Source: Chloroflexota bacterium (lineage in GTDB: Bacteria > Chloroflexota > UBA11872). From it: a stretch of 38,956 bases of DNA. The position numbers were made by a program, and so were the translations under genes. The DNA lies in NCBI GenBank assembly GCA_022824865.1, contig JAJDZD010000073.1:1-38956 (forward strand), given 5' to 3'. Position 1 is the stretch's first letter, and each line of letters opens with the position of its first letter. Shown in pieces: positions 1-8,547 of the stretch. The notes under the pieces were generated by a model. The model was not told the origin of the DNA, made no database searches, and saw only the letters and a list, made by a program, of their open reading frames with translations.

Positions 1-1
1 T

Positions 2-490
2 GCTGTCGAGAAGGGGCTAAACGAGACGATCGACCGCGGGCTACTCGCCGGATATCCCGTAGTAGACCTCAAGGCCGCGCTATTCGACGGGCAGTACCAC
101 TCGGTCGACTCATCGGACGAGTCATTCCGCATCGCGGCACGGCTTGCCTATGAGGATGGCATTCCAAATGCAGGCCCGGTGATCCTTGAGCCGATTCTCA
201 AGCTCGAAATCCTGATCCCGGATGGCAACACCGGCGACGTGATCGGCGACATCAGCTCGAAGCGCGGACACGTGCTGGGTATGGCGCCGGCCGATGGAGA
301 GCCGGGATTCTCGATCGTGGAGGTCGAGGCGCCCGAGGCTGAGGTCCAGCGTTATGCAACGGACCTGCGCTCGATCACGCAAGGCCGCGGTCGGTTTACG
401 AGAGAGTTCGTGCGCTACGAGGAAGCTCCGCCGAACATCCAGGAACAGATCGTCGCGATGGCGGCGCGAAAGCGAGAGGAGTCCGGCTAG
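2..490 (+). CDS. Elongation factor G-like protein, C-terminal part (gene starts before the window)
   Basis: The window opens inside a coding frame that reads through to a TAG at 488-490, giving about 162 residues. The segment matches domains IV-V of translocation GTPases of the EF-G family: it has the LEPILKLEI strand that starts domain V, followed by GDVIGDISSKRGHVLGM, the counterpart of the conserved GDVxGDLxxRRG motif. The late ITQGRGRFTREF stretch is the usual end of domain V. EF-G catalyses GTP-driven translocation on the ribosome. The GTPase domain is outside the window, so I cannot tell canonical FusA from an EF-G2 paralogue; the wording around SSKRGHVLGM looks somewhat more like the EF-G2 group. 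An M42 peptidase follows 26 bp downstream on the same strand. Confidence 0.85.
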   Translation, partial: AVEKGLNETIDRGLLAGYPVVDLKAALFDGQYHSVDSSDESFRIAARLAYEDGIPNAGPVILEPILKLEILIPDGNTGDVIGDISSKRGHVLGMAPADGEPGFSIVEVEAPEAEVQRYATDLRSITQGRGRFTREFVRYEEAPPNIQEQIVAMAARKREESG

Positions 491-516
491 GGGCCGCGGC
501 CCACGCGCCCGATTAA

Positions 517-1575
517 ATGAACACTCCGGAACGGGAATTCCTGAACGCACTCGTCGAGGCGCCAAGCCCGTCGGGCTACGAGCAGCCAGTGCGACGCGTA
601 TACCACGAGTACGCCGAGGCTTTTGCGGACGCCGTGCGCTCGGATGTCCATGGCAATGTCATCGCCACGCGAAATCCGAATGGTAATCCGCGCGTGATGT
701 TCGCCGGGCACTGCGACGAGTTGGGGTTCCAGGTCAACTACATCACGAGCGAAGGCTTCATCTACTTCAACACGATCGGGGGACACGACGCGGGCGTCAT
801 TCCGGGCCGCCGCGTGGTGATCCACACGCGAAACGGTCCTGTGTCCGGGGTGACGGGGCGGCGGGCCATTCACCTCACGCCTGTAAGCGATCGTGGCAAG
901 GCGGCCAAGGTCGAGGACATCTGGATCGACATCGCGGTGGCTGACAAGGATGAGGCGTGCGGCCTGGTGCAAATCGGCGATCCGATCACCTACGACGTGG
1001 GTATCCAGGACCTTCGGAACGGAGTCGTCGCTGGCCGGGCGCTGGACAACAAGGTGGGCGCCTGGGTGGTCGGTGAGGCGCTGCGGCGGATCGACGGCGC
1101 GAAGTTGCAGGCTTCCGTTCACGCGGTGGCCACGGTCCAAGAAGAAATAGGCCTGCGCGGCGCGGAGACAAGCGCGTTCGGTATCAACCCGCTGGTGGCG
1201 GTAGCGGTTGACGTGACCCACGCAACCGATCATCCCAACATCGACAAGAAGACTGCGGGCGATGTGACGCTGGGCGGTGGCCCCACGATTTCTCGCGGGC
1301 CGAATTTCAATCCGGTCGTGGTGGAGAAACTGATCGAGGCCGCCGAGGCCCTGGACATGCCGGTTCAGATGGAAGCGGCCGGGCGGGGAACCGGAACGGA
1401 CGCAAACGCGATTCAACTATCGCGAGCCGGCGTGGCAACGGGTCTGGTCAGCGTGCCGCTGCGCTATATGCACACGCCGTCCGAAATCGTTGCCCTCGCC
1501 GACGCCGACGCGGCCGCCTCGCTCCTGGCGGAGTTTGCGAACCGAATCTCAGCCGACGACGACTTCACACCCTAG
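517..1575 (+). CDS. M42 family metallo-aminopeptidase (glutamyl aminopeptidase / FrvX-like)
   Basis: 352 residues, the usual length for peptidase family M42, cytosolic di-metal aminopeptidases that often form tetrahedral TET particles and trim peptides released by larger proteases. Visible metal and catalytic residues in order: His65 and Asp67 in AGHCDELG, the bridging Asp177 in ALDNKVGAW, catalytic Glu209 and metal-ligand Glu210 in VQEEIGLRGAE, Asp232 in VDVTHATD, and His319 in YMHTPSE. All five expected ligands are present, so the enzyme should be active. There is no signal peptide. The ATG at 517 lies 26 bp after the EF-G-like stop; no strong Shine-Dalgarno is visible. Members are also annotated as cellulase M (endoglucanase), a historical misnomer; substrate specificity cannot be read from the sequence. 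Confidence 0.9.
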   Translation: MNTPEREFLNALVEAPSPSGYEQPVRRVYHEYAEAFADAVRSDVHGNVIATRNPNGNPRVMFAGHCDELGFQVNYITSEGFIYFNTIGGHDAGVIPGRRVVIHTRNGPVSGVTGRRAIHLTPVSDRGKAAKVEDIWIDIAVADKDEACGLVQIGDPITYDVGIQDLRNGVVAGRALDNKVGAWVVGEALRRIDGAKLQASVHAVATVQEEIGLRGAETSAFGINPLVAVAVDVTHATDHPNIDKKTAGDVTLGGGPTISRGPNFNPVVVEKLIEAAEALDMPVQMEAAGRGTGTDANAIQLSRAGVATGLVSVPLRYMHTPSEIVALADADAAASLLAEFANRISADDDFTP

Positions 1576-1585
1576 GCACGACCGA

Positions 1586-1612
1586 CTCGACAGCGCTCGG
1601 CTACCCGTCGAG
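1586..1612. terminator. Possible bidirectional hairpin between convergent genes
   Basis: CTCGAC at 1586-1591 pairs with GTCGAG at 1607-1612 across a 15-nt loop, in the 51-bp gap between the convergent M42 peptidase and YhaN-like genes. There is no T tract on either side, so it could equally be a chance inverted repeat. Confidence 0.25.
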
Positions 1613-1626
1613 GTGGAATCGTGGCT

Positions 1627-4599
1627 CTAGGCCGCAGGCGTGCGCACGATGTGCGCCGGTACATCCTGCACGGCGCGCTCAGCCCAGAACGGATCGGCCG
1701 TGAACAGGAAAACCTGCCGATCCCCGGGCATGTTGGCCAAAGCCGCCAGGCCGCTGGTAGTCCGTCCGGGATCCCAGTTGACGAACATTTCGTCTAGGAA
1801 AATTGGCAGCGGTTCATCGCCTTCGACCAGGTCGACCATCGCCAGCCGCAGCGCAAAGTAAATCTGTTGGATTGTTCCGCGGCTCAGCGGAGTGTCGACA
1901 TCCTGAGGAAAGTCCTCACCGGTCCGGCGAACTTGAAGCTTCACATCACTCGACGAGGCGTCATCAACCGTTAGCAAGTCATAGCGCCCACCGGTGAAGC
2001 GGCGCAAGTGGCCGCCAGCTGCCTGCAAGAGCGGCGCCTGGTAGCGCTCACGATATGAGTGCTCGGCCATAAGAACGACCTGGCGCAGCAGAGCTAGGCG
2101 GTCGTGCTCGCGCCGCACAAAGTCCAGTTGCTCCTCGGCGGCCTGAATGGCGCCCATGATGTGCGCGGGTCCCGGCTCGGCGGTCAGCCGGTCGCGTTCG
2201 GTCGTCAACCGGCCCTTTTCGGCCGCCAGGTCTTGTCCCAAAGCCCGCAATTCGTCCGCCCGAAGGCGACGTTCAACTCGTTCGGCATCACTCAGACCGA
2301 CGGACTCGCCTGCAGCAACCAGCGTCTCCGCCTCGGCGACACGCTCACGCCAGCCTGGTGCGTCACGTTCCAGATCGGTCAGGACCCGGCTCGCCTCGGA
2401 TCGTAGCTCCAAGGCCTGGCGGAACCTGTCGAGTCCCACCAGCGCCTCTGCGCCCTCCGGGTCAAGAGCGGCCAAGAAGGTATCCATCCGCTCAAGATCA
2501 AGTTTTGCGGCATCGCGTTCGCAATTGCAGGCCTCCAGACTCTGGCGTAATTCAGTGAGCGAGGCCATGGCTTCGGATGCGGCACGCTCGGCTTCCAGCG
2601 CCTCACGCAGCGCACGCCGGGCTGCGGGTGCCGCTTCGTAGGGATCGGCGGGCAATTCGACTTGGAGCGTCTGGCGCAGTCGTTCCACTTCGGCGCGCCA
2701 GGTCGTCAGCCGCTGGGCCACTTCATCTCGATTGCGCTGGAGTCGCCGCGTGTCCTGGATCACCTGGCGCATTTCTTCCAGGTCGCGAGCAAGCCCGTCC
2801 GAGGGCGCCTCGCGGTGGATCGGCGCCACTGGAACACTGGCAATCACTCCAAGAAACTCGGCCCGCGCAGCGTGGAACGCGGTCTCCGCGGTGCGCGCGG
2901 TTTCACGGGCCGTCGAATCGGCCTCCTGCGCTCGCGCTAGTCGCTCAGCGTCCAACTCCCGCCGGAGCGCTGAGTCGCGCGCGGTTTGGGCACGGGTGAT
3001 TTCGGCCGAGATATCGGCATTGGCGTCAAGGTCCAACTGCCTGAGCCAAGCCTCCGAGTCACCAGCTTTAGGCCCAGCGGTCAAACGGCTCAAGTAGCCG
3101 AGAACAATTGCGGCAGCCAAGCCTGCCGCTCCAACAACGGCCAGCAACGTGCCGGCCACTCCGCCAATCCCCAAGCCAAGCCCGAGCAGAATCACGCCGA
3201 CCAGTCCCAAGGCAACGAGCAATGCAGGTGGCACAAACCGAGTCTGCGAGGAACGCGCGGCGTCCAGTCTTTGGGCGGATTCAATCTCTTGTAGTGTTCG
3301 TAAGCGCGCATCGAGCTCGATCCGGGTCTGCGTCGACTCGGAATCAGCGAGTGCCTGCTCCAGTCGCGCTCGCTCCGACTCAGCAGTTCGCGCAGCTTCC
3401 AACGCCGCGTCGAGCCGTTGGCGAGCCTCGTTGGAGGCAATGAGCCGACCGCGCAATTCGGCAACGGAAAGACTGAGCATCGCGTCACCCGTTTCCGAAT
3501 CGACGTGCTCGGAGACGAGCGCTCGCACGGCGACTTCGCGCAGGGCGCCATCGCGACGCTGAAGTTCCGCGTTCATGCTGTCGATGCGATCCTGATCCGC
3601 CCGGGCAAGCGCGAGCTCGCGGTCCTGGCGTTCAATGGCTACGCGGGCTTCCAAGAGACGCCTGGTTGGATCATCAATCTCGACTACTCTCTCGAGATCG
3701 TCGATCTCGCGCAGATGCGTCTCTCGCGTCTTCGAGAGTTCGTCTAGCCGCTCGATGAGGGCATCGCGACGGTCCGGGAGGTCGTCGGGCACGTCGCCTT
3801 CAGGTAGCAGATCGTCCGCCTGAGCGGTCAGTTGCTCCAGGCGTTCAACGCGCCCAACCAGCGGCGCTAGCGTGGCGTCTCGCTCCAGGGCCAGTTCAAT
3901 GCGCTGTAACTCGCGGGTGTGACCGGCGAGTTCCTCCGCGATCTCTTGGAGTCGCTCGTCGGCCGTCTCAATCTGTGCGCGTCGCAGAGCGGCCTCGCGA
4001 AGACCATCCCGCAGACCTCTGATCCGGGCAGCAATTTCGCGAGCCTCCGGCCGGCCGCGGCGGTCAGGTCGCCAGAGACGCCGGCGTTCGGTGTCCAACG
4101 CGCTCACCACCTCACGCGATGGACGCAGAAAGTCGTACGAGCTGCCGCCCAACACTCGATCCTGGACGTGTTGCCAGGCCCGAGCGTCCAGGCCCAGCGC
4201 TTCCTCCTGGGTCAACGCGTAGACGTTCTTGAACACGTCGCGCGTCATGAGCCCAACCGCGGGAATCGGCCGATTGGCCAGCCGCTCCACAGTCTTTCCA
4301 TGGATGATGCGGCCTTCGGGCCTTGAGGTCAGCCTGCGGGCAATTCGAATCTTCTCGCCGCCGCTCAGTTCCACGTCCAGCCGGCCGTCGAGAAAGCGAC
4401 CGTCCCACGGCCGATACGGATGCGCTTCGGCCCTGGCGGGCGCAAAGCCAAACAGGGCGCTGGCAAAGAACTCGAAGAGGGCGCTCTTGCCTGACTCGTT
4501 GGGTCCCAGCACCACAACCACGTCGTCATCCGCCATACCCGACACGGTCCATTGGTCAATCGGCCCAAAGGCGCCTATGGACCAGCCGTCAATCCTCAT
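1627..4599 (-). CDS. yhaN: YhaN-like AAA/SMC-type ATPase with coiled coils and a central membrane hairpin
   Basis: 990 residues. The N-terminal half-ATPase holds a Walker A GPNESGKS at residues 32-39. Long charged, Glu/Arg/Ala-rich stretches at about 190-450 and 510-830 look like coiled-coil arms. Between them, at about 456-502, sits a strongly hydrophobic Gly/Leu/Val segment long enough for two membrane passes. The C-terminal half-ATPase carries the ABC-type signature PLSRGTIQQIYFALRLA (from about residue 904) and Walker B IFLDE at about 933-937. This layout is that of YhaN-family relatives of Rad50/SbcC, partners of SbcD-like phosphoesterases in DNA end processing. The start ATG overlaps the stop of the phosphoesterase gene by 4 bp (ATGA), so the two are translationally coupled and probably form a complex. 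Family assignment is firm; the exact DNA substrate is unknown. Confidence 0.88.
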   Translation of the reverse strand: MRIDGWSIGAFGPIDQWTVSGMADDDVVVVLGPNESGKSALFEFFASALFGFAPARAEAHPYRPWDGRFLDGRLDVELSGGEKIRIARRLTSRPEGRIIHGKTVERLANRPIPAVGLMTRDVFKNVYALTQEEALGLDARAWQHVQDRVLGGSSYDFLRPSREVVSALDTERRRLWRPDRRGRPEAREIAARIRGLRDGLREAALRRAQIETADERLQEIAEELAGHTRELQRIELALERDATLAPLVGRVERLEQLTAQADDLLPEGDVPDDLPDRRDALIERLDELSKTRETHLREIDDLERVVEIDDPTRRLLEARVAIERQDRELALARADQDRIDSMNAELQRRDGALREVAVRALVSEHVDSETGDAMLSLSVAELRGRLIASNEARQRLDAALEAARTAESERARLEQALADSESTQTRIELDARLRTLQEIESAQRLDAARSSQTRFVPPALLVALGLVGVILLGLGLGIGGVAGTLLAVVGAAGLAAAIVLGYLSRLTAGPKAGDSEAWLRQLDLDANADISAEITRAQTARDSALRRELDAERLARAQEADSTARETARTAETAFHAARAEFLGVIASVPVAPIHREAPSDGLARDLEEMRQVIQDTRRLQRNRDEVAQRLTTWRAEVERLRQTLQVELPADPYEAAPAARRALREALEAERAASEAMASLTELRQSLEACNCERDAAKLDLERMDTFLAALDPEGAEALVGLDRFRQALELRSEASRVLTDLERDAPGWRERVAEAETLVAAGESVGLSDAERVERRLRADELRALGQDLAAEKGRLTTERDRLTAEPGPAHIMGAIQAAEEQLDFVRREHDRLALLRQVVLMAEHSYRERYQAPLLQAAGGHLRRFTGGRYDLLTVDDASSSDVKLQVRRTGEDFPQDVDTPLSRGTIQQIYFALRLAMVDLVEGDEPLPIFLDEMFVNWDPGRTTSGLAALANMPGDRQVFLFTADPFWAERAVQDVPAHIVRTPAA

Positions 4600-5858
4600 G
4601 TGGAGTCTGGGCGTAGGAGACGTTCCGCCGCGGCTGCGTCAAGTCCGTCGAGAAGCCCGTGAAGGTACTGCAGACGCTGACCCTCTTCAGCTTGCTCGTC
4701 GCCAAGAGCCAACTCCGATGGAGTCAATCGGGACAGAAGCGTGTCGTCACGACCTGCCTGCTCGATCAACTCCAAGGCCTCGCCAAGCACGTGTCGCTGG
4801 CCAACGTGGCGACTCAGATCAATCGGCTGAGAGAGCCCGGCATCGCGAACCTCAACGTCCAGCGCGCCGAGGGATTCGCCCAGGTACTCGGCCAAGCCAT
4901 CGCGCTCCTCGTCGCTTCGGAGCACCGCCGTGAGCGGGCAGGGACCGGAAAGCTCCACGCGCAGGATCCAATCCTGGACAGGGAGCATGTGATCCTCCAC
5001 TTCGAGTAGGTCATCGAACGCCGCTCGAACTGCCGTGTGGACGTCGCCGATGGCGCGAGCCTCACTCAGGTCGGTAACCGACAGCCGCTCCCAGCGCACC
5101 GGAGCGAGAGGCTGAAAGCGCACGCGTGGCGGTTCGGGCGGGTTGAGGTCAACCACCAGCGCGCCTTTGGCGCCGGTTTCGCCAAAATCGCGTCCCTGCA
5201 AATTGCCCGGGTACCAAGCCGGAGAGTCCTCGCGGAGACGTTGCCGCTTGTGGATGTGTCCCAACGCCCAGTAGTCGTAGCCGGGATCCAAATCGAACAG
5301 GGCGGCGGGTGCGTAGACGTTGCCAGCTTCGTCCGCCGCCGCACCTTGTGCGCCACCCACGTCGGCGTGTAACAGCCCAACGGAAGGTTGAGGACCTGGT
5401 GCGGGCGGGAAGGTTGACGCGAGGTTTGTCGACTCGTGTGTCGTTTGGTGCCCCGCGGTCACTACCCAACCGACTCGCTCGCCGCCGCGATGAATAGGAA
5501 TCCGCCGCGGAGTCCGGGATGCGTGCAGGTGAAAGTATGAGGACGGCCAGTCGATGTGGGTGGCGCGGTAGTTTGTTCGACCGGGATCGTGGTTGCCGGT
5601 TGTGTAAACGACGGTGATGCCGGCATCGGTCAGCCGGGTCAATTCGCGGGTGAGCACGCGCTCGGTGGCGATGGTCAGCCACTCGTTGTCGAAGAGGTCG
5701 CCAGCGATCAGGAGTGCGTCCGCTCGCTCCTCAAGCGTCAAATCCACCAAGGCTCTGAACGCTTCTCGGCCAGCCTGCTGGAGCTGTTGGCGCAACTCCG
5801 CGTCGTGTCGGCGGAAGGGCGTGTCGAGGTGGACGTCAGCGGCGTGAACGATGCGCAT
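4596..5858 (-). CDS. yhaO: YhaO/SbcD-like metallophosphoesterase (DNA repair exonuclease family)
   Basis: 420 residues. Calcineurin-like phosphoesterase motifs are all present: Asp8 and His10 in AADVHLD, Asp54 in AGDLFDN, Asn89/His90/Asp91 in TGNHDPG, His164 in LLHAD, and His201/His203 in GHIHKRQ. These are the ligands and catalytic residues of the Mre11/SbcD nuclease core that binds two manganese ions. The C-terminal 200 residues would form the capping and partner-binding region. The gene is directly upstream of the YhaN-like ATPase with a 4-bp overlap, the standard Mre11-Rad50-type pairing. The ATG at 5858 is chosen because MRIVHAADVH is the expected family N-terminus; no clear Shine-Dalgarno precedes it. 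The Mre11-Rad50-like role is inference from family and context. Confidence 0.9.
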   Translation of the reverse strand: MRIVHAADVHLDTPFRRHDAELRQQLQQAGREAFRALVDLTLEERADALLIAGDLFDNEWLTIATERVLTRELTRLTDAGITVVYTTGNHDPGRTNYRATHIDWPSSYFHLHASRTPRRIPIHRGGERVGWVVTAGHQTTHESTNLASTFPPAPGPQPSVGLLHADVGGAQGAAADEAGNVYAPAALFDLDPGYDYWALGHIHKRQRLREDSPAWYPGNLQGRDFGETGAKGALVVDLNPPEPPRVRFQPLAPVRWERLSVTDLSEARAIGDVHTAVRAAFDDLLEVEDHMLPVQDWILRVELSGPCPLTAVLRSDEERDGLAEYLGESLGALDVEVRDAGLSQPIDLSRHVGQRHVLGEALELIEQAGRDDTLLSRLTPSELALGDEQAEEGQRLQYLHGLLDGLDAAAAERLLRPDST

Positions 5859-5908
5859 GCGCCGAGATCGCTTTCACTTACACACGCGGGAAGCCGAGAA
5901 ACCCTCGA

Positions 5909-5922
5909 CGCAGACGTCTGCG
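5909..5922. repeat. Perfect 14-bp palindrome upstream of yhaO
   Basis: CGCAGACGTCTGCG is its own reverse complement and lies about 50 bp upstream of the yhaO start, in the 112-bp gap that also holds the end of the ggt-like gene. Its position suits an operator for the yhaO-yhaN unit or a stem in its leader. I see no convincing promoter hexamers beside it. Confidence 0.4.
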
Positions 5923-5970
5923 CCCTCGAATCACGTCGCGGTCCGCATCCACGGAGTTCGCTATTCCCAG

Positions 5971-7572
5971 TTACACGCCGATGGCGTAGCCATCCCGCCG
6001 CGGATCGGCGCCGCCCTGGAGGGCACCGGTGGCCGGATTGCGGCTGGCGCCTTGCATACCGCCGACGGACATGGTCCAGGGATCGGTGGCTTCGGCCCCG
6101 TGGCCGCGGGCAGCAAGATTGTCGATCACTCTCTGATCGATGCGCGACTCGACAAGCACGAGGTCGCCATCCATCAGCCGCATGCGCGGGGCCTCGATGG
6201 CGGCCTGAACGTCAAGCCCAAAATCCACGTGCTGCACCAGGGCCTGCGGCTGGGTCTGGCAGATGCCGTAGCTACCCGGTGTGCCGAGCGCCAGGACTGG
6301 TTCGCCATTGCGCAGGGAAATGGTGGGCGCGATGGGCAGTGAGAGCGGCGCGCCGGGGTAGAGGTGATTCGGGCTGAGTGGGTTCAGGTCGCCCCATCGG
6401 AGGAGGTCGTTGGTGAGCACACCGTGGCCCTGGACCACGATGCCGGAGCCGAAGCCGGCGCCGAGGCTCTGGGTGAGGCAGACGGCGCTGCCTTCCGCGT
6501 CCATCACCGAAAACGAGGTGGTGTGCTCCAGCATGGGATCGGGCCGCGAGCCAGGCGGTGGCGCGGCTCCGATCTGTTCCGTGGGTCCGCTGACCGCCTC
6601 GGGCGAGTCCAGCAAGCCGCGCAGGCGATCCAGATTCTGGTCTCCCAAGATTTCTTCGACGATCTCCATTGGCGCGTTGGCGTGGCGGAAGCGTGCTCGG
6701 GATGACAGCCGAATTGCCCTGATCATCGCGTCCAGATGCTCCGGACCGTTGCGTTCGAGCGCGCCGATGTCTAGATGACTCACGAGCGCCAGGGTCATCA
6801 GCATCTGGAAGCCCTCGGAAGGCGGCGGGGCGCCGTTGACTTCCAGGTCGCGGTACTTGATCTGAATCGGGTCTTGCCAGCGGGCCTCCACGGCGGCCAG
6901 GTCATCCATGGACAGTGCGCCGCCCAGCGCCTGGATCTCATTCACGAGGGCTTGGCCCAACTGACCGTGGTATAGGTGGTCCGGCCCCTCGCTCACGAGG
7001 GCCTCATAGGTGTCGGCCAGATCGTGCTGATGCAGCATCCAGCCGGCGTCAGGCTCTTCGCCGTCGTCCAGGAAGATCTCCGACCAGCCGGCGAATATCT
7101 CCGCAATGTCGTTCAAGCGGCCGCCAATCATGTGGGCGTTGCCCTCAGACACGGGAAAGCCCCCGCGCGCCAGATCAATGGCGTCGGCAAATAGCTCCGC
7201 CGTCGGGCGCGTGCCGTAGGTGTCCACCAGCTTCATCCAGCCGGCCAGACTTGCGGGCGGACCGACACCGTGCGGACCGCGGGTTAAGTCGTCGTAACGC
7301 CGAGCGATGGGGTCGAATTTCAGGGGTACGGACGGGGTGAAGTCCAGGCAGCGCACCCGGCGCTCAGCGGCCACATAGACCATGGCCGTGCCCATGCCCG
7401 CCAGCCCAGACATATACGGCTCGACAACATCGAGCGCAGCCGCCGTCGCAACCGCAGCATCAAAAGCGTTGCCACCACTGGACAAGGTGCGAGCCCCCGC
7501 CTGCGCCGCCAGGGGATGCGCCGCCGCGACTACGCCGCGGCGCGATGTGACGCTTGGCCGCCGTCCAAACAT
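5971..7572 (-). CDS. Gamma-glutamyltransferase-family Ntn hydrolase
   Basis: 533 residues. The N-terminal half shows the family start (RRGVVAAAHPLAAQAG, then GGNAFDAAVA and the GLAGMGTAMV glycine-rich segment). The small-subunit start is seen at LEHTTSFSVMDAEG, where Thr351 would be both the autocleavage site and the N-terminal nucleophile; it is followed by the expected CLTQSLG and, near the C-terminus, GGMQGASRNP and GGADPRRDGYAIG. Such enzymes transfer or hydrolyse gamma-glutamyl groups, as in glutathione breakdown, or cleave related amides such as cephalosporin side chains. No signal peptide is visible (the N-terminus is MFGRRPSVTSRR), unlike the periplasmic E. coli enzyme, so it is probably cytosolic. 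Many relatives in environmental bacteria have unknown amide substrates. It is on the same strand as, and downstream of, a Crp/Fnr gene. Confidence 0.88.
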   Translation of the reverse strand: MFGRRPSVTSRRGVVAAAHPLAAQAGARTLSSGGNAFDAAVATAAALDVVEPYMSGLAGMGTAMVYVAAERRVRCLDFTPSVPLKFDPIARRYDDLTRGPHGVGPPASLAGWMKLVDTYGTRPTAELFADAIDLARGGFPVSEGNAHMIGGRLNDIAEIFAGWSEIFLDDGEEPDAGWMLHQHDLADTYEALVSEGPDHLYHGQLGQALVNEIQALGGALSMDDLAAVEARWQDPIQIKYRDLEVNGAPPPSEGFQMLMTLALVSHLDIGALERNGPEHLDAMIRAIRLSSRARFRHANAPMEIVEEILGDQNLDRLRGLLDSPEAVSGPTEQIGAAPPPGSRPDPMLEHTTSFSVMDAEGSAVCLTQSLGAGFGSGIVVQGHGVLTNDLLRWGDLNPLSPNHLYPGAPLSLPIAPTISLRNGEPVLALGTPGSYGICQTQPQALVQHVDFGLDVQAAIEAPRMRLMDGDLVLVESRIDQRVIDNLAARGHGAEATDPWTMSVGGMQGASRNPATGALQGGADPRRDGYAIGV

Positions 7573-7606
7573 GGGCGCTCAACTCCTTGTGATGGATGAA
7601 AAGCCG

Positions 7607-7628
7607 CATGATGCTCGCAAGCATCGTG
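7607..7628 (-). terminator. Hairpin between crp-like gene and ggt-like gene
   Basis: On the - strand CACGATGCT-TGCG-AGCATCATG forms a 9-bp stem (one G-T pair) with a 4-nt loop, followed a few bases later by a short TTTT. It lies after the Crp/Fnr gene and about 35 bp before the ggt-like start, so it may end the regulator transcript. The core GATGCT-N4-AGCATC is also a perfect dyad that could be an operator. Confidence 0.4.
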
Positions 7629-7678
7629 GCATATCCGCAGGGGGTATGTGCCGCAATGTCGCCCCACGTTGCGGGTTA

Positions 7679-8401
7679 TCAGTACTCCTCGGCCATGTCC
7701 TCCAGCGCCTGACGATTCAGCACGTCGATACGCTTGCGGCCAATGGCTATCAGCCCGGCGTTCTTCAGTTCGTTCAGGGCCTGCGTTGCGGTCTCACGCG
7801 ATGTGCCTACACGTTCAGCCAGGTCGTTGTGGGTCAATCCCGTCACGCGTGAATTGGCTTCTGAGGAAAGACGCAGGATCAACGTAGCCAGTCGAGCGGT
7901 GAGCGACTTAAGCGCCAGATCCTCAAGCTGAGTTTCAGCTTCGCTCAGGCGGTCGGCCAGAGCCTGCATAATGCGAACACCGACAGTTGGGAAGCGCCCG
8001 ATCAGGTACTCCAAGTCTCGTCGGCTAATGACACACAGGGTCGATTCCTTCAGGGTTTCGGCGAACGAGTCGTGGAAGGCCTCCCCCAGTAGCGCCATCT
8101 CACCAAAGAACATGCCTGGCTCAATGTTCGAGATGACGAAGCGTTTACCATCGGGTGAGATGCGGTAGATCTGAACATGACCGGTCTTTAGGAGAAATAG
8201 CGTCTCAGACTTCTCGTCCGGCTGGTAGAGGAGCCGGCTAGGGCCAACTGTCGACATGCGCGTGCTGCGCTCAACTTCGTAGATCTGCGCCTCGGTAAGG
8301 TCTTGGAAGACCTCGACTTGCTGCAAATAGCGGTGCTTGAGCACGGCAGCATCCGAATATCGGCCAGCTGCTTGTCTGGCGCTCCGCGTTGAGTCACGCA
8401 T
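7679..8401 (-). CDS. Crp/Fnr-family transcriptional regulator
   Basis: 240 residues in the family layout: an N-terminal cyclic-nucleotide-binding-like beta barrel (about 25-150), including FLLKTGHVQIYRISPDGKR and the GMFFGEMALLGEAFHDSFAE phosphate-cassette-like segment, a long dimerisation helix (about 145-175), and a C-terminal winged helix-turn-helix with LTHNDLAERVGTSRETATQALNEL as its recognition region. It lacks the N-terminal cysteine cluster of FNR, so no iron-sulfur cluster is expected. In the cassette, FGEMALL is close to the cAMP-binding consensus but the usual Arg-Ser pair is not clear, so the ligand is unknown. It sits alone between ribF and the ggt-like gene, preceded by a repeat structure (8497-8525) that may be its own control region. 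Confidence 0.9.
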   Translation of the reverse strand: MRDSTRSARQAAGRYSDAAVLKHRYLQQVEVFQDLTEAQIYEVERSTRMSTVGPSRLLYQPDEKSETLFLLKTGHVQIYRISPDGKRFVISNIEPGMFFGEMALLGEAFHDSFAETLKESTLCVISRRDLEYLIGRFPTVGVRIMQALADRLSEAETQLEDLALKSLTARLATLILRLSSEANSRVTGLTHNDLAERVGTSRETATQALNELKNAGLIAIGRKRIDVLNRQALEDMAEEY

Positions 8402-8496
8402 CGCTCACCGCCCGAAATCGTTGCGTCGTCAGGGCCCCAAATGCCCGAGCTAATGCCGAAGAGCCCCGATTGACGACTTCGTTGCTCGGCCCACAT

Positions 8497-8525
8497 GTTG
8501 GCACAGCCGCACGGCTGGTTGGCAC
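8497..8525. repeat. Direct repeats GTTGGCAC flanking a palindrome, upstream of the Crp/Fnr gene
   Basis: GTTGGCAC occurs at 8497-8504 and again at 8518-8525, exactly 21 bp apart (two helical turns), and the space between holds the inverted repeat AGCCG-CA-CGGCT (8505-8516). It lies in the 146-bp gap after ribF and about 100 bp upstream of the Crp/Fnr start. It could be an operator with two same-face half-sites or a ribF transcript hairpin. No strong promoter hexamers are visible near it. Confidence 0.4.
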
Positions 8526-8547
8526 CTACCTTCCCTGCACGACGCAA

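Noticed and set aside
487..1416. A 309-codon - strand frame opposite the M42 peptidase
   Set aside because: It is fully inside the peptidase gene, His/Arg-rich and without family signatures.
5853..5862. GCGCATGCGC palindrome spanning the yhaO start codon
   Set aside because: Short GC-rich dyad partly fixed by the coding sequence; probably accidental.
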